The position numbers were made by a program, and so were the translations under genes. From Deltaproteobacteria bacterium (lineage in GTDB: Bacteria > UBA10199 > DSSB01): DNA of 5,517 bases. A model generated the notes under the pieces. The model made no database searches and was not told the DNA's origin. It was given only the letters and a program-made list of their open reading frames with translations. Within the stretch, counting starts at the first letter, position 1. Each line of letters begins with the position of its first letter. This document shows positions 1-5,333 of this stretch, piece by piece. The DNA is taken from contig JAGRNM010000104.1 in the NCBI GenBank assembly GCA_020440745.1, forward strand, positions 1 to 5,517, given 5' to 3'.

Positions 1-47
1 AATTTTTTAGATTATGAAAAAATACTCAATCAAGTGGTACTAATTTT

Positions 48-78
48 GTTTAGTAATTAAACTTTTGATTTTTATAAT
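48..78 (+). promoter_or_regulatory. Candidate promoter of the XRE remnant
   Basis: A perfect -10 box TATAAT lies at 73-78. The hexamer 17 bases upstream (50-55, TTAGTA) matches the -35 consensus only weakly. The -35 region falls inside the near-palindrome GTTTAGTAATTAAAC (48-62), an arrangement common for self-repressed XRE regulators. The background is very A+T-rich, so a chance TATAAT is possible. Seen: the boxes and the palindrome. Inferred: promoter function and autoregulation. Confidence 0.3.
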
Positions 79-79
79 T

Positions 80-125
80 TGATCGCATTTTAGAAGTAAT
101 AGTATTTGAGCCCATATTGCGATCA
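80..125. repeat. Perfect 8-bp inverted repeat, possible operator or leader hairpin
   Basis: TGATCGCA at 80-87 is the exact reverse complement of TGCGATCA at 118-125, with 30 bases between them. The pair lies between the TATAAT box (73-78) and the first ATG (125-127) upstream of the regulator remnant, and the right arm ends on the A of that ATG. It could be two half-sites bound by a looping or multimeric repressor, or a leader RNA stem covering the start codon. A chance origin cannot be excluded. Confidence 0.35.
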
Positions 126-182
126 TGAATAAAACTATCTATATCCAAACAAAGTAAGAGATTTTCTGAAAAAATTATCTCC

Positions 183-378
183 ATGAGAGAAAAAGCTAAG
201 CTTACACAGCGTCAATTGGCAGAAAAAATGGGAAGAGAGAGAGCATTCTTTTATTGCTAGAATTGAGCTGGGAGAGCGCAGAGTTGACTTGATTGAGTTC
301 TATTGGATTTGTAAAGCTTGTGGATTTAGCCCAAAGAGAGTGGCTAAAGAGCTGATGAAAGACTTTAATAAATTTTAA
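183..378 (+). pseudogene. Frameshifted XRE-family helix-turn-helix regulator
   Basis: Two overlapping frames together encode a short Cro/C1-type (XRE) DNA-binding protein of about 63 residues. From ATG 183 the first frame reads MREKAKLTQRQLAEKMGRE, the first helices and turn of the HTH fold, then ends at TAG 258-260. From about 244 the next frame continues with SFIARIELGERRVDL, the recognition helix and following segment, and runs to TAA 376-378. Family members usually read LGRPQSFVSKIEQGERRLDV without a gap, so removing four bases at the junction would restore the expected length (GREHSFIARIE). The junction is an (AG)5 tract at 234-243. An upstream ATG at 125 begins MNKTIYIQTK and then stops; similar proteins often begin in this style, so a second frame disruption near 150 is possible. 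There is no Shine-Dalgarno sequence before 183. Recognition as XRE is firm; whether it is dead or phase-variable is open. Confidence 0.7.
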
Positions 379-450
379 TGTTTCTATCAATCTGCTAACC
401 TCATTGGTAATGCTGCGTTTTTGCTGATAAGTTAGTCATCTTTTATTTTT

Positions 451-497
451 TTTGAAGCTTTCTTTTGCTCCATTGACAGCTTCTCATGCTCTATGAA
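451..497 (+). promoter_or_regulatory. Promoter region of grpE: sigma-32-like and sigma-70-like elements
   Basis: Two overlapping signals precede grpE. TTTGAAG (451-457) and CTCCATTG (468-475) resemble the heat-shock sigma-32 elements CTTGAAA and CCCCATNT, but the 10-base spacer is slightly short. TTGACA (473-478) is a perfect sigma-70 -35 box, but it has no good -10 at 16-18 bases; TATGAA (492-497) is only 13 away. The 6-bp inverted repeat GAAGCT (454-459) / AGCTTC (478-483) brackets the region. No CIRCE element (the HrcA operator) is visible. Heat-shock control of grpE is established for the family; its form here is inferred. Confidence 0.35.
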
Positions 498-510
498 ATA
501 AGCCTTTGTT

Positions 511-1101
511 ATGAATCCCAACGATAAAGTCGAGCAATTACGTCAAAGCATTAAGGCCAAAAAAGAAGCTGAAGCGGCTGCCCAAGAAGCAGCCTCTCAG
601 GACAAGGCCTCTCCTGGACAACAAATGACCGAGCTTAAAAACAAGCTAGGAGCCTTAGAAAAAGAGCTTAAAGACAGCCAAGAAAAGGCAAAAAAATTTC
701 AAGAAGACTATCTCAGGGCCCACGCCGAGATGCAAAATTATCAAAGGCGGCTTCAAAAAGAAAAACAAGGTTTTATTAAATATGGTAACGAAAATCTTTT
801 AAAAGAAATTTTGCCTATTTTAGATAGTCTAGAAAAAGCCTTAGAAACTTCCCCCTCAGAGGGAGAAAGTCTGCATCAAGGGGTCAGTCTGGTGCATAAA
901 CAATTTCTAAACGCTTTAGAAAAATTTGGTCTTCAACTTATTAAGGCTCAAGGAGAAGTTTTTGATCCCAATTATCACGAGGCCATTAGCCAAGTAGAAA
1001 CCGACGCTCAAGCTAGCGGTACGGTTTGGGAGGTTTTTCGTACAGGCTATCTCTATCATGATCGGGTTTTAAGAGCTGCTATGGTTTCTGTCGTTGCATA
1101 A
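511..1101 (+). CDS. grpE: GrpE, nucleotide exchange factor of the Hsp70 chaperone
   Basis: GrpE is a cytoplasmic homodimer that opens the nucleotide-binding domain of DnaK to release ADP, and so works with DnaK and DnaJ in protein folding. The product is 196 residues, the usual length (197 in E. coli). Residues 1-40 are a variable Lys/Glu/Ala/Gln-rich tail. Residues 41-115 form the long coiled-coil dimerisation helix, including DYLRAHAEMQNYQRR (66-80) and LLKEILPILDSLEKALE (96-112). Residues 140-196 are the beta domain that binds DnaK, with the family signature FDPNYHEAI (151-159) followed by GYLYHDRVLRAAMVSV (179-194). ATG 511 is the only sensible start, because the in-frame ATG at 493 is followed directly by a stop (499-501). 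No clear Shine-Dalgarno sequence is present. It is the first gene of a tight cluster; dnaJ follows with no gap, and neither hrcA nor dnaK is adjacent. Confidence 0.97.
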   Translation: MNPNDKVEQLRQSIKAKKEAEAAAQEAASQDKASPGQQMTELKNKLGALEKELKDSQEKAKKFQEDYLRAHAEMQNYQRRLQKEKQGFIKYGNENLLKEILPILDSLEKALETSPSEGESLHQGVSLVHKQFLNALEKFGLQLIKAQGEVFDPNYHEAISQVETDAQASGTVWEVFRTGYLYHDRVLRAAMVSVVA

Positions 1102-2109
1102 ATGGATTTAACTCAACACAGTCTAAAAATCTTAAAGCTTAAACCAGGAGCTGGTAAAGCGGAGATCAAGCGGGCTTTTAAAGAGCTGGCTTTTGAATAC
1201 CATCCCGATCGTCAACGACATACTGATGGTGGCGAAGAAAAATTTAAAGAAGTAGCTCAAGCCTATGCTTACTTAATGGGACATCAAGAGGCCTATGAGA
1301 CTTTGAGCAAAAACTCAGACTCTAGTTTTTCAGCTTCTGACTCTCAAGTTGATGATATTTATAAAACCCTTTTTGATTTAGAGACTCGTTCTCAAGCCAG
1401 GCGTTACCAAGAGTTACCCATTGCCTTAAATTTGAGCTTAGAAGAAGCCTTTCAAGGAGGTTCCAAGATTTTTCGTCTTAAAAGGCGGGATCTTTGCACT
1501 AGTTGTCAGGGAGAGGGCGTTGCTAGGGGAGCCAAACGCAGGACTTGTACTTATTGTTTTGGAGAGGCGGTGGTGGGTAATAAAAAGCAAGCTTGTCCCG
1601 CTTGTGGAGGAAAAGGTTTTTTGAGTAGCGAGACTTGTCTTAACTGTCAGGGTGAGGGAGCTGTCTTAAAAGAAAGTAAAGTAAAGATTACTTGGCCTTC
1701 TCGGTGGAACCCAAAAAATGTTTTAGAAATTTCTGAGATGGGCCACGAATACGACACTGGCCTTCGGGGGCCTGTTAAGGTAAGCTTAGTTCCTCAAGAG
1801 CATGAGAGCTTTTCCTTTGACGGAGAGAACATCCTGTGTGAAGTGGAAATTTCTATGAGTCAAGCGGCCTTGGGAGGAGAAGTAGAGGTCCCCACCTTAC
1901 AAGGTCCTAAAAAAGTCTCCTTAGCTCCTGGAGTACAGTCAGGATCTATTTTTAGACTCAAGGCTTATGGACTAGGGGGGGATCAATTGATTCGTTGGCA
2001 GGTAACTACCTTGGCGGCTTTAAGCGAGAGAGAGCGCCGTTTTTTTCAAACCTTATTAGGCAAGGGTAAAGAAGGCCTTTGGCAAAAAATCAAGAGGTAC
2101 TTATGGTAA
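1102..2109 (+). CDS. dnaJ: DnaJ (Hsp40) co-chaperone, divergent, glycine-poor linker
   Basis: DnaJ delivers unfolded clients to DnaK and stimulates its ATPase. The protein has 335 residues, shorter than E. coli DnaJ (376). The J domain covers about 5-68 with the essential HPD at 34-36. Residues 69-103 replace the Gly/Phe-rich linker: there is almost no glycine, but DDIYKTLFDLE (84-94) resembles the DIF motif of that linker. LSLEEAFQGG (111-120) opens C-terminal domain I. The zinc domain keeps all eight cysteines in four CxxC pairs (132/135, 149/152, 165/168, 179/182); the second repeat is degenerate, CTYCFGEA instead of CxxCxGxG. C-terminal domain II contains ALGGEVEVPTLQG (256-268) and GSIFRLKAYG (281-290). 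The ATG immediately follows the grpE stop (TAAATG) with no Shine-Dalgarno, suggesting translation by reinitiation. Family membership is certain; whether this is the main DnaJ or a specialised paralogue cannot be told here. Confidence 0.93.
   Translation: MDLTQHSLKILKLKPGAGKAEIKRAFKELAFEYHPDRQRHTDGGEEKFKEVAQAYAYLMGHQEAYETLSKNSDSSFSASDSQVDDIYKTLFDLETRSQARRYQELPIALNLSLEEAFQGGSKIFRLKRRDLCTSCQGEGVARGAKRRTCTYCFGEAVVGNKKQACPACGGKGFLSSETCLNCQGEGAVLKESKVKITWPSRWNPKNVLEISEMGHEYDTGLRGPVKVSLVPQEHESFSFDGENILCEVEISMSQAALGGEVEVPTLQGPKKVSLAPGVQSGSIFRLKAYGLGGDQLIRWQVTTLAALSERERRFFQTLLGKGKEGLWQKIKRYLW
2093..2098 (+). promoter_or_regulatory. Ribosome binding site fixing the lipoprotein start
   Basis: AGAGGT lies inside the end of dnaJ, with its GAGG core five bases before ATG 2103. 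It supports 2103 rather than the in-frame TTG at 2079, which has no such signal and would put eight residues ahead of an otherwise well-formed lipoprotein signal peptide. It is one of only two convincing Shine-Dalgarno sequences in the window. Confidence 0.6.
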
Positions 2110-4034
2110 AAGTAAAATCTTCTCTTCAATCTTTTATTCTTATTTTTATTTTGGCTTTATTAGTAGCCTCTTGTGGTTTTGGTTCTTCCACCAATTCTTC
2201 TAAAGTTTCTTATCCTCATGCGGTGACGGCTGAAATGAAAATGGAGTTTGAGAAGGCCGAAAATCTTTTTCGTCAAAAACAATACGCCCAAGCAGCCTTA
2301 GCCTACGAAGCCTATGTCAGTCGTTATCCTTATAATCGTTTAACAGATGAATCTAACTTTCGTTTGGGTCAGATTTATTTAGTTCAGAAAAGGCCTGAAC
2401 AAGCAGCTCAAGTTTTAGAGGCCTTGATTCAAAAAACGCCTGACCCTTCCTTAGCTAGTCGTGTTCAAGTCAAAGCGGGACTGGCTCGTTTTCGATTAAA
2501 AGACCAAGCGCTGGCTTTGAGTCATTTAGAAAAAGCCCGTGCGGAACATTTAAGTACTAGTGATCGAGCTAAATTAGCTGCCTTAGCTTGGAAATTAACG
2601 GAACAAGCTCCCTTAGAAAAACGCACTTATTATTTGGCTTTATTTTTGGATAACTTTAATGAAGTGGATCATCGGTCGATTCCCCCTGACCTAAGGGATA
2701 CATCAGCTTTAAAAAGTAAGCTTCGTCAGTGGTCTCAACAAGTTACTCGTTTAGTTTTAATTGATCCTCGGTTTGAAACCTATCCCGCTAGTGAAAGTGC
2801 TCCTTATATCCATTGGAAGTTAGCCCAGGCCTATGAGCAAGAAGCAAAAAAGGACAAAGCCAACTGGCATTTAAAGCGTTTACTCTCCCGTTATCCCAAT
2901 TTTGAATTTAATGCTGAAGCCAAAGCTTTGTTAGCTAAGTCGGGCAAGTCGACTAAGGCCTCAGAGTCAGAAGAAAATATTATTAAAGTCGGAGTTATTT
3001 TACCTTTAAGTGGTAAATATCAAAAGTTTGGTTTGGGGACTTTGCAAGGCATGGAATGCGCCGCATCGGTTAAGGTGCCTTGTGAGGGAGTAAAAAATGT
3101 TAAATTAATTGTCCGCGATGATGGGGGCAATGCTGGATTGGCGACTCAATTGGTTGAGGATTTAGTCAAAAAAGAAAAAGTATCCTTGATCCTAGGACCG
3201 CTTTCTAGTGCCTCAGCTGTTGCCGCGGCCAAAAAGGCCCAAGAGTTAGGCATACCCATGCTAAGTTTGGCCCAAAAAGAGGGCATTCCTAGTTTGGGGC
3301 CCAAAATTTTTCGTTATAGTTTGACTCCTGACCAACAAGTAAAGGCGCTTTTAAAATTGGCTACCGAAAAAAGATCTCTCAAGTACTTAGCCGTACTTTA
3401 TCCCGACAACCAGTACGGTCAGGTCTTTGCTCAAAAATTTAAAGAGTATGCGGCTAACTATAAAGCAGAGGTGGTGGCCAGTCAGCCCTATAAAAATGCC
3501 AGAGACCTGCAAAACGAACTTAGAGAGCTTAAGCTAAGCAATCCTTCTTCTTCTGAAGAAAGGCCTTATGGTTTTGAGGCTCTCTTTATTCCTGATAGCT
3601 TTTCAGCTGTTGCTGCTATTGTCACTCAGTTAGAATGGGCTGGATTTCAAGGCTTAAAACTCTTGGGGACCAATGCTTGGAATGATTCTCGTTTAGCTGG
3701 CTTGGAGGTGGATTTATTAAATTCTGCTGTCTTTGTGGATCTTTATTTTAAGGACTCTCGTCGACCTGGAGTAAAAACTTTTCGCAATCAATTTAATAGC
3801 GCTTTTGGAAAAAATCCAGGCACCTTAGAGGCCATGGGTTTTGATGTAGTGCGTTTTGTGGGAGAGTCCTTTCAGTCAACACCTCCAGGCACGGATTTGA
3901 GCCAAGCCTTTTTGCAAAATACAGATTACAATGGAGTTACTGCCTTAAGAGGTTTTGTCAGTCGTCGGGAAGCGCGGCTTAGACCTTATTTCTTAGGTTT
4001 TTCCGATGGGAATATCATCGAATTAGCTAAATAG
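2103..4034 (+). CDS. LpoA-like lipoprotein: TPR plus periplasmic-binding domain (penicillin-binding protein activator family)
   Basis: The predicted product is a 643-residue lipoprotein. Its signal peptide has basic residues K3 and K5, a hydrophobic core at 11-22 and lipobox VASC with the lipidated Cys at 24; the next residues (GFG) lack the Asp inner-membrane retention signal, so the outer membrane is likely. Residues about 45-145 are TPR-like helical repeats (AENLFRQKQYAQAALAYEAY at 52-71, then SNFRLGQIYLVQKRPEQAAQ). A third helical segment lies at 233-280. Residues 294-640 form a type 1 periplasmic-binding fold of the branched-chain amino acid receptor type: IKVGVILPLSGKYQKFG (294-310), LILGPLSSASAVAAAKKAQE (362-381), LAVLYPDNQYGQVFAQKF (429-446) and LEAMGFDVVRFV (575-586). 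E. coli LpoA, which activates PBP1A, has the same domain order and similar length (678). Function as a peptidoglycan synthase activator is inferred; a solute receptor is less likely because no transporter genes adjoin. The start overlaps the dnaJ stop by 7 bases, indicating translational coupling. Confidence 0.78.
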   Translation: MVKVKSSLQSFILIFILALLVASCGFGSSTNSSKVSYPHAVTAEMKMEFEKAENLFRQKQYAQAALAYEAYVSRYPYNRLTDESNFRLGQIYLVQKRPEQAAQVLEALIQKTPDPSLASRVQVKAGLARFRLKDQALALSHLEKARAEHLSTSDRAKLAALAWKLTEQAPLEKRTYYLALFLDNFNEVDHRSIPPDLRDTSALKSKLRQWSQQVTRLVLIDPRFETYPASESAPYIHWKLAQAYEQEAKKDKANWHLKRLLSRYPNFEFNAEAKALLAKSGKSTKASESEENIIKVGVILPLSGKYQKFGLGTLQGMECAASVKVPCEGVKNVKLIVRDDGGNAGLATQLVEDLVKKEKVSLILGPLSSASAVAAAKKAQELGIPMLSLAQKEGIPSLGPKIFRYSLTPDQQVKALLKLATEKRSLKYLAVLYPDNQYGQVFAQKFKEYAANYKAEVVASQPYKNARDLQNELRELKLSNPSSSEERPYGFEALFIPDSFSAVAAIVTQLEWAGFQGLKLLGTNAWNDSRLAGLEVDLLNSAVFVDLYFKDSRRPGVKTFRNQFNSAFGKNPGTLEAMGFDVVRFVGESFQSTPPGTDLSQAFLQNTDYNGVTALRGFVSRREARLRPYFLGFSDGNIIELAK

Positions 4035-4058
4035 CCTTAGATAGAAGTATGGAGAAGG

Positions 4059-4086
4059 TTGAATCCTATCCTTTTTTATTTAAAGT
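4059..4086 (+). promoter_or_regulatory. Possible promoter of thiL
   Basis: TTGAAT (4059-4064) and TAAAGT (4081-4086) each match the sigma-70 consensus at four or five of six positions, with a 16-base spacer. They lie in the 106-base gap between the lipoprotein gene and thiL, about 55 bases before the start codon. No TPP riboswitch is recognisable in this gap. The short, weak hairpin that can be drawn at 4055-4075 is not convincing as a terminator, so read-through from upstream is also possible. Confidence 0.25.
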
Positions 4087-4124
4087 TTAATTCAAAGCTT
4101 AAAATAAGACACAGATCGACTTTT

Positions 4125-4131
4125 AAAAGGG
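4125..4131 (+). promoter_or_regulatory. Ribosome binding site for the TTG start of thiL
   Basis: AAAAGGG ends nine bases before TTG 4141. No ATG or GTG occurs in frame between the upstream stop (TAA 4105-4107) and this TTG, so the site supports an unusual TTG start. Confidence 0.5.
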
Positions 4132-4140
4132 CTTAAATTC

Positions 4141-5127
4141 TTGTTTACTTCTAAAGAATGGACTTGGATTCAGAAGGCTCAAAAAATTTTTGGGCCGCCG
4201 GGACCTTTTTGGCAAAAAGGCATAGGCGATGATGGGGCCCTTTGGTCTTCAACAGGATCTAAAAATTGGGTTTGGTCCCAGGATGCTTTGGTTGAGGGGG
4301 TTCATTTTCGTTTAAATCGTCCTTCAGCTTTTAGGGATGCTGGGTTTAAGGCCTTAACCGTTAATTTAAGTGACTTAGCCGCCATGGGGGCTCTTCCCCG
4401 TGGTGCCTTAGTGGCTTTGGCCTTGCCACCTAAGGTTGAGTTTGCCCAGTTTAAGGCCTTTTGTCAGGGCTTAGCTCAGGCCTCCCGTCTTTATTGTTGC
4501 CCCATTGTTGGAGGAGACTTGTCCAAATCCCCCCATTCTTGGATGGCCTCCGTAAGCATTTTAGGTGAAGCCCCTTGGGGAGCTATAGGCAGAGATGGGG
4601 CAAGGCCAGGTGACGAGATTTGGGTAAGTGGTCCCTTGGGTGAGGCTGCCTTGGGTTTAGGGCTTTTAGAGAAGCCCTTAAGCAAGCTTGCAGGAAGACA
4701 AACCTTTGAAAAAAAACAAAGTCGTCCCAAACCCCGAGTTGATTTGGTCCCACTCTTATGTCCCCACTGGAAACTGACAAGCCTTTTGGATTTAAGCGAT
4801 GGACTCTGGCCTGGTTTGACCCATCTAGCTCAGGCTAGCCAAGTGGGTTTTGTCGTTAATTTGGCCCATTTAAAACCTAAAAAATCTTATTTAAGGCTTT
4901 GCGAGTCTCTTCAGTTGGATCCTTGGCAATTAATCTTAGCCGGAGGAGAGGACTACGAACTGCTTTGGACTCTGTCTCCAGAGCAAGGAGTTGATTTTAG
5001 AGCTTGGTTAAGAAAAAAATCCTTATCTTTTAAATGCTTAGGAAAGATAACCAGAAATCAAAAAGCCCAACTCTGGTTGGGTGATAGGCCTTATACAAAA
5101 AAAATTAAGGGCTTTGCCCATTTTTAG
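4141..5127 (+). CDS. thiL: Thiamine-monophosphate kinase
   Basis: ThiL phosphorylates thiamine monophosphate with ATP to give thiamine pyrophosphate, the last step of cofactor synthesis, in the cytoplasm. The 328 residues match the usual length (about 325). Family motifs occur in order: GIGDDGAL (27-34), SQDALVEGVHF (46-56), FKALTVNLSDLAAMGA (69-84), VGGDLSKS (123-130), GARPGDEIWVSGPLGEAALGL (153-173, with GARPGD the key part), RPKPRV (195-200), LLDLSDGL (215-222) and AGGEDYELLWTL (267-278). The Mg/ATP-binding aspartates at 30, 31, 48, 78, 126, 217 and 220 are present. The residue before D48, normally Thr in the homologues I recall (STD or TTD), is Gln here. Translation most likely begins at TTG 4141, preceded by AAAAGGG. 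No other thiamine gene is in view, so its placement gives no pathway context. Confidence 0.96.
   Translation: MFTSKEWTWIQKAQKIFGPPGPFWQKGIGDDGALWSSTGSKNWVWSQDALVEGVHFRLNRPSAFRDAGFKALTVNLSDLAAMGALPRGALVALALPPKVEFAQFKAFCQGLAQASRLYCCPIVGGDLSKSPHSWMASVSILGEAPWGAIGRDGARPGDEIWVSGPLGEAALGLGLLEKPLSKLAGRQTFEKKQSRPKPRVDLVPLLCPHWKLTSLLDLSDGLWPGLTHLAQASQVGFVVNLAHLKPKKSYLRLCESLQLDPWQLILAGGEDYELLWTLSPEQGVDFRAWLRKKSLSFKCLGKITRNQKAQLWLGDRPYTKKIKGFAHF
5109..5125 (+). terminator. Weak intrinsic terminator over the thiL stop codon
   Basis: GGGC (5109-5112) and GCCC (5116-5119) can form a 4-bp G+C stem with a three-base loop, followed by A and five T residues that run into the thiL stop codon. The stem is short, so termination may be inefficient. 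The bases are also coding (KGFAHF), so the match may be incidental. Confidence 0.25.
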
Positions 5128-5214
5128 ATCGGCTTGTTTTAAAGTCTCTTGGGGGTTTAGGGCTTATTTAAGATCGAAAATCCGTGCAAAAAACTTTATC
5201 GAAGGCCTTTTAAG

Positions 5215-5243
5215 AAAAAAGCTTGCTCCAAAAGCGCAAGCCT
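5215..5243 (-). terminator. Intrinsic terminator for minus-strand transcription
   Basis: Read on the minus strand, AGGCTTGC (5243-5236) pairs with GCAAGCTT (5226-5219) to give an 8-bp stem with one G-U pair and a nine-base loop, followed directly by a run of T residues (the A run 5215-5220 on the plus strand). On the plus strand the hairpin has no following T tract, so it does not terminate thiL. No minus-strand gene is visible upstream of it within the window. Confidence 0.5.
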
Positions 5244-5301
5244 GTGTATTTTAAAAAAAATAAATTTCTCCGAGAATTTTGTCGGAGTAGTGAACAAAAT
5301 T

Positions 5302-5333
5302 AAAGAGTTCCTTGAAGAGATAGGGCTCTTTTT
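5302..5333 (+). terminator. Possible plus-strand hairpin terminator
   Basis: AAAGAGTTC (5302-5310) pairs with GGGCTCTTT (5323-5331) through nine pairs including two G-U, with a 12-base loop, and is followed by two more T residues. It lies about 175 bases past the thiL stop. The large loop and short T run make it a weak candidate. Confidence 0.2.

Noticed and set aside
202..390. Minus-strand reading frame of 62 codons
   Set aside because: It is antisense to the XRE remnant, whose plus-strand protein similarity is clear; the minus-strand product resembles nothing I know.
379..510. CIRCE operator upstream of grpE
   Set aside because: No TTAGCACTC-N9-GAGTGCTAA or near match is present; the only inverted repeat is the 6-bp GAAGCT/AGCTTC.
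2079..2102. TTG at 2079 as the start of the lipoprotein
   Set aside because: It lacks a Shine-Dalgarno and would place eight polar residues before the signal peptide; ATG 2103 has AGAGGT at proper spacing.
4051..4077. Terminator after the lipoprotein gene
   Set aside because: A T6 run follows CCTATCC, but pairing with GGAGAAGG leaves mismatches and only about four continuous pairs.
4491..4780. Two overlapping minus-strand reading frames inside thiL
   Set aside because: They lie wholly within a well-conserved thiL and have biased Pro/Ser/Leu/Lys composition, as expected for shadow frames.
4113..5177. AGATCG-containing similar sequences on both sides of thiL (4113, 5126, 5172)
   Set aside because: The shared core is only six bases plus A+T-rich similarity; there is not enough to claim flanking direct repeats or an inserted gene.
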